Program-made: the position numbers and the translations under genes
The notes under the pieces: model-generated
What the model saw: only the letters and a program-made list of their open reading frames with translations
Told to the model about the DNA's origin: nothing
The model's database searches: none
Part shown: in pieces, positions 45,238-51,995 of the stretch
How positions within the stretch are numbered: the stretch's first letter is position 1
Layout: every line of letters starts with the position of its first letter
NCBI GenBank assembly: GCA_963677355.2
Contig: CAXXXQ010000001.1
Location: forward strand, 124,001-188,000
DNA from: Thiomicrorhabdus sp963677355
GTDB lineage: Bacteria > Pseudomonadota > Gammaproteobacteria > Thiomicrospirales > Thiomicrospiraceae
Length of the DNA stretch: 64,000 bases
Direction: 5' to 3'

Positions 45238-46326
45238 TTAATCTTTCAAACGCTCGGAAACTTCATCCACTAAAGCTTCGATTTCCATAAAGCAAGTCAA
45301 AAAATCAGGATCAAAATGAGAACCTCGTCCCTTTTCAAGAATTTCAAGCGCTTCCTGATGGGTAAAAGCCCGTTTATAAGGACGTTCCGAGCGCAAAGCG
45401 TCATAGACATCGACAATCGCCATCATACGCCCCGAGACCGGAATCTCTTCGCCCTGCAAAGCCTGCGGATAACCGCTGCCGTTCCACTTTTCATGATGGG
45501 TCAACGCGATTTCACTCGCCATGCTCAAGAATTCGCCATAGAGTCCCATGCTGTCTGATGCCGAATTTAAAATATCCACACCGCGCTGGGCATGGGTTTT
45601 CATAATTTCAAACTCGTCGTCCGTCAACTTTCCTGGCTTGAGAAGAATATCATCAGGGATGGTAATCTTACCGATATCGTGTAAAGGTGAACATTTATTG
45701 ATTAGATTGATGTGATGCTCCGTCAATCCTAAATCGGGATAAGACTCCGAGACTTTTTTAGCTAATTCGGTAATGTAGTTTTGGGTACGCTTGATATGAT
45801 TGCCGGTACACTCGTCTCTGAATTCAGCCAAAGAAATCATCACCGACAAGGTCGCGTCTTGCAGCCTGAAAATATCGGTCAGGCGTTTTTCCAATTCCGC
45901 TTCCAAGCGCTGATTTTTATCGGCGAGCATCTCTTGGTATTTCTGCAATTCAAGATGGTTATTGACACGGGCTTTTAAGGTGGTTGGATTGATTGGCTTG
46001 GCAATAAAATCGTTGCCGCCGACAGACAATGCCTGCTCTTCATCTTCCGGGCTGGTCTTGGCAGTAATGAAAATAATCGGTAAATGACGATGCTCCTGAC
46101 TATTACGAATACGTCGGCAAACTTCATAGCCATCCATCTCCGGCATCATCACATCCAACAACACCAGATCGACTTTCTCTCTTTCCAATAAAGCCAGTGC
46201 ATCCGCACCATTATTAATCAGCTTGACTCGATACAATGATTTAAGGTGCGAGTTCAACAGCATCAAGTTGGTTGGCGTATCATCTACACACAAAACAACC
46301 GGTTTAGGTTCGGCATCTACCACCAT
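45238..46326 (-). CDS. Response regulator with HD-GYP cyclic-di-GMP phosphodiesterase domain
   Basis: A 362-residue two-domain protein. The N-terminal receiver (about 8-125) has D58 as phosphoacceptor (L-L-D-V-M-M-P-E-M-D-G) and the acidic pair D15-D16. A helical linker (126-150) leads to an HD-GYP domain with H216-D217-I-G-K, H279-H-E-K-W-N-G-S-G-Y-P287 and the D-V-Y-D-A-L-R-S-E-R-P-Y-K (about 309-321) segment. HD-GYP proteins of this type hydrolyse cyclic-di-GMP, so phosphorylation probably controls its turnover. It is the first gene of a pair with the hybrid kinase, which supports but does not prove partnership. Confidence 0.93.
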   Translation of the reverse strand: MVVDAEPKPVVLCVDDTPTNLMLLNSHLKSLYRVKLINNGADALALLEREKVDLVLLDVMMPEMDGYEVCRRIRNSQEHRHLPIIFITAKTSPEDEEQALSVGGNDFIAKPINPTTLKARVNNHLELQKYQEMLADKNQRLEAELEKRLTDIFRLQDATLSVMISLAEFRDECTGNHIKRTQNYITELAKKVSESYPDLGLTEHHINLINKCSPLHDIGKITIPDDILLKPGKLTDDEFEIMKTHAQRGVDILNSASDSMGLYGEFLSMASEIALTHHEKWNGSGYPQALQGEEIPVSGRMMAIVDVYDALRSERPYKRAFTHQEALEILEKGRGSHFDPDFLTCFMEIEALVDEVSERLKD

Positions 46327-46472
46327 TAATAAAAATCTCCACCATCTCAGAGCCTAATATGAACAGAAATCATACCAAACCTCAACAATAAAGAGTAAAA
46401 GCTTTAGCCGCTTATTCGGCTTTTCTCGCTTACCTAGAGATTTAGAAGAAAACGCATACACAACAGACACAA

Positions 46473-46528
46473 AAAAACCCGTATTCAAATTCATGAATAC
46501 GGGTTTCTAAAATATGGTGGCTACACCG
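46473..46528. repeat. Left copy of 56-bp direct repeat with tRNA-Met 3' fragment (att-like site)
   Basis: The 56 bases here are identical to 49011-49066, an offset of 2538 bp. The copy holds a 13-bp stem terminator (AAACCCGTATTCA pairing with TGAATACGGGTTT, about 46475-46506) and then, on the minus strand, the last 14 bases of tRNA-Met ending in CCACCA (46515-46528). Beyond 46528 the two copies diverge at once. A duplicated tRNA 3' end is what integrases of genomic islands leave, so this is a probable distal attachment site. No integrase gene is found in between. Confidence 0.85.
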
Positions 46529-46662
46529 GCCACAAATAAAACAGGCCAGCTAATCGATTTTACTGACATTTACACAGAAAAAAGAAAAATACCGTCCCTA
46601 ATACCGACAACTTTAAGTTTACTAAAAACTAAATTTTAGCGGCCACAGAATCACACAATACA
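46529..46662. other. Non-coding stretch between att-like site and 70-bp repeats
   Basis: About 130 bp containing degenerate pieces of the 70-bp repeat, for example AAGTTTACTAAAAACTAAA near 46613-46631, and no open frame of note. It looks like eroded edges of the repeat array. Confidence 0.45.
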
Positions 46663-47292
46663 TTTAGAAAACTAAACTTGGTAAACATGTTCTTACTATA
46701 TAGTGATCATCTAAACATACTACTTAAACATGTTTAGGAAACTAAACTTAGTAAACATATTCTTACTATATAGTGATCATCTAAACATACTACTTAAACA
46801 TGTTTAGGAAACTAAACTTAGTAAACATATTCTTACTATATAGTGATCATCTAAACATACTACTTAAACATGTTTAGAAAACTAAACTTAGTAAACATAT
46901 TCTTACTATATAGTGATCATCTAAACATACTACTTAAACACGTTTAGAAAACTAAACTTAGTAAACATATTCTTACTATATAGTGATCATCTAAACATAC
47001 TACTTAAACACGTTTAGAAAACTAAACTTAATAAACATATTCTTACTATATAGTGATCATCTAAACATACTACTTAAACACGTTTAGAAAACTAAACTTA
47101 GTAAACATATTCTTACTATATAGTGATCATCTAAACATACTACTTAAACACGTTTAGAAAACTAAACTTAATAAACATATTCTTACTATATAGTGATCAT
47201 CTAAACATACTACTTAAACATGTTTAGAAAACTAAACTTAGTGAACATGTTCTTACCATATAGTGATCATCTAAATATACAGTTTAAATATA
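46663..47292. repeat. Nine-copy 70-bp tandem repeat array upstream of fic
   Basis: The decamer TCTTACTATA recurs at 46691, 46761, 46831, 46901, 46971, 47041, 47111 and 47181, and as TCTTACCATA at 47251, a period of exactly 70 bp. Copies differ at only a few positions (g/a at CTTRRTRAACATRT, C/T in AAACAYGTTT, A/G before AAAC). Each unit has four TAAAC boxes in one orientation and one reversed (GTTTA), a perfect palindrome ACTATATAGT, TGATCA, and GTTTAG-GAAA-CTAAAC across unit junctions. The outermost copies are degenerate. There are no unique spacers, so this is not CRISPR. An iteron, operator or centromere-like role is possible. Confidence 0.95.
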
Positions 47293-47403
47293 TTTAGATT
47301 TTTGACTTTAACAAACACAATCTCAAAATATCTTTACAAAACTAAAAAATATAAACATAATAACCCTCAAAATGACAAGAACTTAAACCTTGAGGTATTG
47401 AAT

Positions 47404-48507
47404 ATGGCTTGGAATCCAGAAATCCCATATAACGAAATTCCCACACTGCCCATAGCGCAGGATATAGAAACAAAACCTATTCTAAAAAAAGTGACGTCAG
47501 CACGAACGGCGTTGGCACAGTTAAATCAATCTGCGAAACAAATGCCAAACCAATCCGTCCTAATAAATACCCTTCCCCTACTGGAAGCTCAGTCCTCTTC
47601 AGAAATTGAAAATATCGTAACTACGAAAGACAGTCTATTCCAATTTTCTGATAACTATAACAGCGCTGACCCAGCAACAAAAGAAGCTCTTAGATATAGA
47701 AAAGCTCTATTCAAAGGCTATACAAACATACATGAAAAACCGCTGACCACTAATACTGCTATTAAAATTTGTAGCACAATAAAAGATCAGGATATGAACA
47801 TTAGGAAACTTCCCGGCACAGTTTTAGCAAATAGCAGAACAGGCGAAACAATTTATACGCCACCGGAAGGAGAAGCTGTCATACGAGAGTTACTATCCAA
47901 CTGGGAAAGATTTATACACTCTGACATAGACCTTGATCCATTGATTAAATTAGCTATCTCACATTACCAATTCGAAGCTATTCACCCTTTTAGCGATGGA
48001 AATGGACGTACTGGAAGAGTAATAAACAGCTTGTTCTTATTACAAGAAAATTTAATTGATTTACCTATCTTATATCTTAGTAGATACATCATTGAACATA
48101 AGGACGACTATTACAAACTGTTATTATCCGTCACTAAAGACCAAAACTGGGAAGAATGGATTTTATTCATGCTAAATGCCGTAGAAGATACTTCTATTTG
48201 GACTCTTGAAAAAATAAATGCTCTTGATAAGTTAATGTTACACACAAAGCAATACATAAAAACTCAAATGCCAAAGCAATATAGCTATGAGCTTTTAGAA
48301 GTTCTTTTCAATCAACCTTATTGCAGAATACAAAACCTCATAGATGCGGAAATAGCTCAAAGACAAACAGCTTCAATCTACTTACAAGAACTGTGCAAGA
48401 TAGGCGTTTTACAAGAAATTACAATGGGTAGAGATAAGCTATTTTTACATCCAAAGTTACTCAGGCTATTAACCCAAGAGTCTAATGAATTTATCACCTA
48501 TGAGTAA
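47404..48507 (+). CDS. Fic-domain protein (class II, AMP-transferase-like)
   Basis: A 367-residue protein of the SoFic type. The N-terminal Fic_N region has the inhibitory helix S65-S-E-I-E-N70, matching (S/T)-x-x-x-E-(G/N), in which Glu69 blocks ATP binding in class II Fic proteins. The catalytic motif is complete: H194-P-F-S-D-G-N-G-R-T-G-R205. The C-terminal ~90 residues (about 270-360) look like a winged helix. Such enzymes put AMP on target proteins, including themselves. The ATG at 47404 is preceded by GAGG eight bases upstream and gives the family length; the longer frame from 47302 runs into the repeats. It is preceded by nine 70-bp repeats and followed by a terminator. No antitoxin gene is seen. 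Confidence 0.93.
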   Translation: MAWNPEIPYNEIPTLPIAQDIETKPILKKVTSARTALAQLNQSAKQMPNQSVLINTLPLLEAQSSSEIENIVTTKDSLFQFSDNYNSADPATKEALRYRKALFKGYTNIHEKPLTTNTAIKICSTIKDQDMNIRKLPGTVLANSRTGETIYTPPEGEAVIRELLSNWERFIHSDIDLDPLIKLAISHYQFEAIHPFSDGNGRTGRVINSLFLLQENLIDLPILYLSRYIIEHKDDYYKLLLSVTKDQNWEEWILFMLNAVEDTSIWTLEKINALDKLMLHTKQYIKTQMPKQYSYELLEVLFNQPYCRIQNLIDAEIAQRQTASIYLQELCKIGVLQEITMGRDKLFLHPKLLRLLTQESNEFITYE

Positions 48508-48523
48508 TAACAAAATCATTCAT

Positions 48524-48553
48524 AAAAGCTCGGAAAATACCGAGCTTTTTTAT
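48524..48553 (+). terminator. Rho-independent terminator of fic
   Basis: AAAGCTCGG pairs with CCGAGCTTT around an AAAATA loop and is followed by TTTTTAT. It lies 17-46 bp past the fic stop codon on the plus strand and makes the fic unit monocistronic. Confidence 0.9.
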
Positions 48554-49010
48554 ACTTAGATTATTTTTTCACTCTATCAAGCCCAGTCCAGCTTCTAGAA
48601 TGCGACCTAGTCGCAAGAACAGGGCTATTTAAGACAATTTTTTAGCGGTTCCACTTACCAAATCTCGAACTTTTCCTACTGTTAAATCCTTTTCAGAAGT
48701 ATATTCTCCGGGAGGAATCTTATAGATATTCCCTCCATCAGGCGCAATTTCGTCCGATTAAACCGCTAATTTGAAGCTGCTTAAGCATCAATCATTACAC
48801 CCATTAGCGATAAAGGTTGTAGCTGCCCCACAAACATAATCAATCATTCACTTTCTTCTCCCAATATTGACCCCCAGATTGAATACATTCGAGACCTCTT
48901 ATGATTTTTCTTAAAAGGGCGTTTGTAATCAAATGGTACTTAATAGCGTCAGACATTGAATTTTAAATAGAATTTTTTGGAAAGGCTGCGAGCATAGTAG
49001 CAAAAAAATA
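48554..49010. other. Right half of the island-like segment, no intact gene
   Basis: About 457 bp with no intact gene. Near 48579-48628 an AGCCC...GGGCT stem encloses GCGAC-CTA-GTCGC, a structured stretch on the plus strand. On the minus strand 48629-48757 is an open frame without start codon (see separate entry). The end (about 48971-49010) is rich in A and leads into the repeated terminator. The first part of 48971-48992 resembles 50470-50492 (TTTTTTGGAAAGGC...GCGAGC). Confidence 0.5.
48629..48757 (-). pseudogene. Degenerate open frame, remnant of a small protein
   Basis: A minus-strand frame of 42 codons between an upstream TAA and a stop at 48629-48631. It reads S-D-E-I-A-P-D-G-G-N-I-Y-K-I-P-P-G-E-Y-T, then S-E-K-D-L-T-V-G-K-V-R-D-L-V-S-G-T-A-K-K-L-S. 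It has no usable start codon (no ATG, GTG or TTG near the front) but looks protein-like in composition. It may be the C-terminal end of an older gene cut by the insertion. I do not recognise the family. Confidence 0.35.
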
Positions 49011-49066
49011 AAAAACCCGTATTCAAATTCATGAATACGGGTTTCTAAAATATGGTGGCTACACCG
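49011..49066. repeat. Right copy of 56-bp direct repeat (att-like site at tRNA-Met 3' end)
   Basis: Identical to 46473-46528. This copy is joined to the complete tRNA gene: bases 49053-49066 are its 3' end, and 49013-49044 the terminator stem (AAACCCGTATTCA with TGAATACGGGTTT) that ends the tRNA transcript on the minus strand, followed by T residues. Confidence 0.88.
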
Positions 49067-49129
49067 AGATTCGAACTTGGGACCCCATCATTATGAGTGA
49101 TGTGCTCTAACCAGCTGAGCTATGTAGCC
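49053..49129 (-). tRNA. tRNA-Met (anticodon CAT, elongator type)
   Basis: 77 nucleotides with CCA encoded. The 5' arm GGCTACA pairs with TGTAGCC, the anticodon loop is ACTCATAA and the T loop is TTCGAAT. The 5' half, including TTAGAGCACATCACTCATAA, is nearly the same as the elongator tRNA-Met of E. coli, so this is not an initiator or Ile(CAU) tRNA by the look of it. Its 3' end carries the island attachment repeat. Confidence 0.95.
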
Positions 49130-49142
49130 AAAATGTGCGCGT

Positions 49143-49170
49143 ATTATAGAACGCATATAAAAATTGTCAA
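49143..49170 (-). promoter_or_regulatory. Sigma-70 promoter of tRNA-Met
   Basis: On the minus strand TTGACA (49170-49165) and TATAAT (49148-49143) are separated by 16 bp. Both hexamers match the consensus perfectly. The base run after -10 is GC-rich (ACGCGCAC), as in growth-rate-controlled stable RNA promoters. The tRNA begins 13 bases after the -10 box. Confidence 0.85.
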
Positions 49171-49203
49171 CATCAGACCGTCAGATTTTGACAATTTTTT
49201 TAC
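49163..49203. terminator. Hairpin overlapping the tRNA-Met -35 region, possible ychF terminator
   Basis: ATTGTCAA (49163-49170) and TTGACAAT (about 49190-49197) are inverted and flanked by A and T runs, so the structure looks like a bidirectional terminator. It lies 150 bp beyond ychF on the minus strand and its arm includes the -35 box of tRNA-Met. Confidence 0.5.
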
Positions 49204-49230
49204 AGGATCAGATTGTTAGTTTCTAAAAAT

Positions 49231-49360
49231 GAATTTTGAATTTTTTAGCACCTAGAGTAAATGCTAGACAAGGCGGTTAAATGTAAGCCTACGATTAGTA
49301 GGTGTCCATTTAACAACGCAGTATAGTGTTTGCTCTAGGCGCTAAAAAACCAAAATTTTA
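49231..49360. repeat. Long imperfect inverted repeat after ychF (REP/MITE-like)
   Basis: Left arm (49231-49285): AATTTTGAATTTTTTAGC then ACCTAGAGTAAATGCTAGAC and GGCGGTTAAATG. The right arm (49307-49360), read in reverse complement, gives AAATTTTGGTTTTTTAGC, GCCTAGAGCAAACACTATAC and TGCGTTGTTAAATG. Together they could fold into a ~130-nt hairpin with a ~20-nt centre. The right arm ends exactly at the ychF stop codon. The mismatched but long arms suggest a palindromic interspersed element. I saw no second copy in this window. Confidence 0.75.
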
Positions 49361-50449
49361 GACATTGAAGCGGAAATGCATCACATCCCCGTCTTGAACG
49401 ATATAGTCTTTCCCTTCTAGACGTTGCTTACCGGCCGCTTTAGCGCCGGCATCACCTTTGTATTCGATAAAGTCTTCATAGGCGGTGACTTCGGCACGGA
49501 TAAAGCCTTTTTCAAAGTCAGTGTGGATCACTCCGGCAGCCTGTGGAGCGGTAGCGCCTTTTTTGACGGTCCAAGCACGTACTTCTTTAACACCGGCAGT
49601 GAAATAAGTTTGCAGGCCTAATAGCTCATAAGCCGCACGAATAACGCGGTTCAGCCCAGGCTCTTCCTGTCCCATCTCTTCCAGGAAATCCGCTTTATCT
49701 TCATCGTCCAATTCGGCGATTTCTGCTTCGATTGCGGCACAAACCGGAACGACGACGGCACCCTGTTCAACTGCTAAAGCCTCAACCTTATCCAGCAACG
49801 GATTATTTTCGAAACCGTCTTCATTAACGTTTGCGATGTACATCATCGGCTTGATGGTCAGTAACTGTAGATCACGCAACAGTAGTTTTTCATCGTCCGT
49901 CAATTCGACAAGACGAATCAACTTACCGTCTTTGATCTCTTCCAAAACACGCTCATACAGAGCTTGGCGAGTTTGCGCTTCTTTATTGCCGCTTTTACCC
50001 AATTTCGCCTGTTTTTGAGCATTTTTTTCAAGTGATTCAGAGTCGGCTAGCACCAATTCCATATTGATGATTTCAATATCTGAAATAGGGTCAACCTTAC
50101 CGGCAACGTGAACAATATCGTCATTTTCAAAACAGCGTACCACTTGAACAATGGCATCTGTTTCACGAATATTTTGCAGGAACTGGTTACCAAGCCCTTC
50201 ACCTTTTGAAGCCCCTTCAACCAGTCCTGCGATATCCATGAAATCGACCGTTGCCGATAGCGTACGTTCAGGTTTTACGATTTCAGCAAGCGCTGTTTCA
50301 CGAGGATCTGGCACCGGAACCACACCGACGTTGGGTTCAATCGTACAGAAAGGATAGTTGGCAGATTCAATTCCTGCATTGGTCAACGCATTGAAAAGAG
50401 TGGATTTACCTACATTAGGCAGACCGACAATACCGCATTTAATTGCCAT
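49358..50449 (-). CDS. ychF: Redox-regulated ATPase/GTPase YchF
   Basis: A 363-residue OBG-family P-loop protein. G1 is G-L-P-N-V-G-K-S-T (8-16), then F-C-T-I-E-P-N-V-G-V (35-44) and D-I-A-G-L-V (72-77). The NKxD motif is replaced by N-V-N-E (about 207-210), the change that gives YchF its ATP preference. A coiled coil (about 130-165) and a C-terminal TGS domain (about 280-363) with G-A-T-A-P-Q-A-A-G-V-I-H-T-D follow. It associates with ribosomes and restrains stress responses in other bacteria. The length is identical to that of E. coli (363). It is 63 bp downstream of pth. Confidence 0.97.
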   Translation of the reverse strand: MAIKCGIVGLPNVGKSTLFNALTNAGIESANYPFCTIEPNVGVVPVPDPRETALAEIVKPERTLSATVDFMDIAGLVEGASKGEGLGNQFLQNIRETDAIVQVVRCFENDDIVHVAGKVDPISDIEIINMELVLADSESLEKNAQKQAKLGKSGNKEAQTRQALYERVLEEIKDGKLIRLVELTDDEKLLLRDLQLLTIKPMMYIANVNEDGFENNPLLDKVEALAVEQGAVVVPVCAAIEAEIAELDDEDKADFLEEMGQEEPGLNRVIRAAYELLGLQTYFTAGVKEVRAWTVKKGATAPQAAGVIHTDFEKGFIRAEVTAYEDFIEYKGDAGAKAAGKQRLEGKDYIVQDGDVMHFRFNV

Positions 50450-50512
50450 GCTGTGTTTCTCCTGAAATCGGAAGTTTTTTTGGAAAGGCGACGAGCGCTA
50501 AACAGCCTCGCA

Positions 50513-51088
50513 CTAGTTTTTGGTATGCAACTCTTGCATCGCTTTCGCCAAGTCGCCTTTGACTAAATCTGGAATTACTTTGGTGGCTTGATAGCTCGCA
50601 TCATCGATCATTTGGCGATCTGCTTTAGATGCATTCTTGAGCACATAATCGACCACCATATCTTTGTGTCCCGGATGACCGATACCCAATCTTAAGCGTA
50701 AAAAGTTTTTGCCTAAAGCCGCGATGGTATCTCTCAAACCGTTATGACCGCCATGACCGCCACCTTGCTTCAACTTAGCGCTGCCGGGAGGCAAATCAAG
50801 CTCATCATGCACAACTAGAATCGATTCAACCGGAATCTTATAAAACTTGGCTAAAGCCTGAATAGATTGACCGCTACGATTCATAAAGGTGGAAGGCTTC
50901 AACAGCCAGAAGTCCAAGCCATTGGATTGGACACGAGCCGCCAAACCTAGAAATTTGGTTTCTGGACGAAATTCTACACCGTACTGTCTAGCAACTTCGT
51001 CCACAAACCAAAAACCGGCGTTATGTCGGGTCTGCTCATATTTTTCGCCTGGATTCCCCAGACCAACAATAAGTTGAACAGATGACAT
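50513..51088 (-). CDS. pth: Peptidyl-tRNA hydrolase
   Basis: A 191-residue enzyme that frees tRNA from prematurely released peptidyl-tRNA. G-L-G-N-P-G-E-K-Y-E-Q-T-R-H22-N-A-G contains the catalytic His22. P-S-T-F-M-N-R-S-G-Q (about 62-71), H-D-E-L-D-L-P (about 94-100) with the active Asp, and G-G-G-H-G-G-H-N-G-L-R (about 108-118) are all intact. It lies between rplY and ychF, the normal order in gammaproteobacteria, and is essential in bacteria studied. Confidence 0.96.
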   Translation of the reverse strand: MSSVQLIVGLGNPGEKYEQTRHNAGFWFVDEVARQYGVEFRPETKFLGLAARVQSNGLDFWLLKPSTFMNRSGQSIQALAKFYKIPVESILVVHDELDLPPGSAKLKQGGGHGGHNGLRDTIAALGKNFLRLRLGIGHPGHKDMVVDYVLKNASKADRQMIDDASYQATKVIPDLVKGDLAKAMQELHTKN

Positions 51089-51140
51089 AAACGCCGGCTC
51101 TCTTTGGTGATTAATCAGTTGTGAGTAAACTCAGCAACCA

Positions 51141-51728
51141 TTAACCTTTACGCTTAGGCTTACCAATGTTTACAACCGCTTGGTCGTAGTCAGTGTTACC
51201 GTGAGTAAGTGCTGTAATAACAACACCTTCAGGTAGCGTAAGCTCAGAAAGACGCATACTTGTTCCAGCTTCCATACCAGAAACATCAACGTCGATTTTA
51301 GTCGGTAGATCTTTCGCAAGACAGCTAACTTCAACAGTCGCTTGTAGGAAAGACATTAGACCACCAAGCTTAACACCAGGTGATGAAGCTTTACCAACAA
51401 AGTTAAGAGGTACTTTCTTAACCAATTTGTTATCTGCACCAGCGCGCTGTAGATCGATGTGCGCAACTTCACCCGTTGCTGGATGACGCTGAACGTCTTT
51501 AACAACTACTGACTCTGCAGTTCCACCTTGAACGTCAACGTTCAAAATAGAGTTGAAAGTATCGTTGTTTTCGAAAGCTTTCTTAACGCTGTTAGCTGAG
51601 AAAGAAACAGATACTGCATCTTTTCCTGCGCCATAAATAATTGCTGGTACACGACCCGCATGACGAAGGCGGCGGCTCGCACCTTTCCCTTCTTCAGTAC
51701 GGATTTCTGCTGTCCAATTTAGACTCAT
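51141..51728 (-). CDS. rplY: 50S ribosomal protein L25 (general stress protein Ctc type)
   Basis: A 195-residue two-domain L25, longer than the ~94-residue E. coli form and like the Ctc/TL5 form. The N-terminal L25 domain reads M-S-L-N-W-T-A-E-I-R then R-R-L-R-H-A-G-R-V-P-A-I-I-Y-G and binds 5S rRNA. The C-terminal beta domain (about 95-185) is the TL5 part. The ATG at 51728 is preceded by GGAG; an upstream start at 51755 gives nine extra residues and is not needed. The upstream region has a TATAAT at 51839-51844. Confidence 0.94.
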   Translation of the reverse strand: MSLNWTAEIRTEEGKGASRRLRHAGRVPAIIYGAGKDAVSVSFSANSVKKAFENNDTFNSILNVDVQGGTAESVVVKDVQRHPATGEVAHIDLQRAGADNKLVKKVPLNFVGKASSPGVKLGGLMSFLQATVEVSCLAKDLPTKIDVDVSGMEAGTSMRLSELTLPEGVVITALTHGNTDYDQAVVNIGKPKRKG

Positions 51729-51838
51729 TTTTATTCTCCGAATAGCGCGATTCAATCATATTTAAGTGATTAATTTCTATGTATAAATCGCTAATTTTAA
51801 TCGTCCCATGTTCGCGACCAAACACAGGGGAAGCGGGC

Positions 51839-51844
51839 ATTATA
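51839..51844 (-). promoter_or_regulatory. Probable -10 box for rplY-pth-ychF
   Basis: TATAAT on the minus strand, 111 bp before the rplY start and downstream of the prs terminator. The expected -35 site is weak (CTGGAA at 17 bp). It is the best candidate promoter for rplY in this gap. Confidence 0.35.
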
Positions 51845-51935
51845 CTCAAACGTGGAGTTTTTTCCAGTTTTTTTACTAAAAAATAGACGCTATGCCGATG
51901 AAATCCTTATAAAACATCCATAAACATCCATAAAC

Positions 51936-51972
51936 AAAAAAGCACCCAAGGGTCAGACCCATGAGTGCTTTT
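51936..51972 (-). terminator. Rho-independent terminator of prs
   Basis: On the minus strand AAAAGCACTCATGGGTC folds with GACCCTTGGGTGCTTTT and is followed by T residues. It sits 24 bp after the prs stop codon and separates prs from rplY. Confidence 0.85.
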
Positions 51973-51995
51973 AGTCTCAAGCGTTCTATTTTCGA

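Noticed and set aside
46663..47292. 70-bp repeats as a CRISPR array
   Set aside because: The whole 70-bp unit is repeated, with no unique spacers and no cas genes nearby.
51911..51933. Short CATCCATAAA direct repeat before the prs terminator
   Set aside because: Only two copies of ten bases, with no further sign of function.
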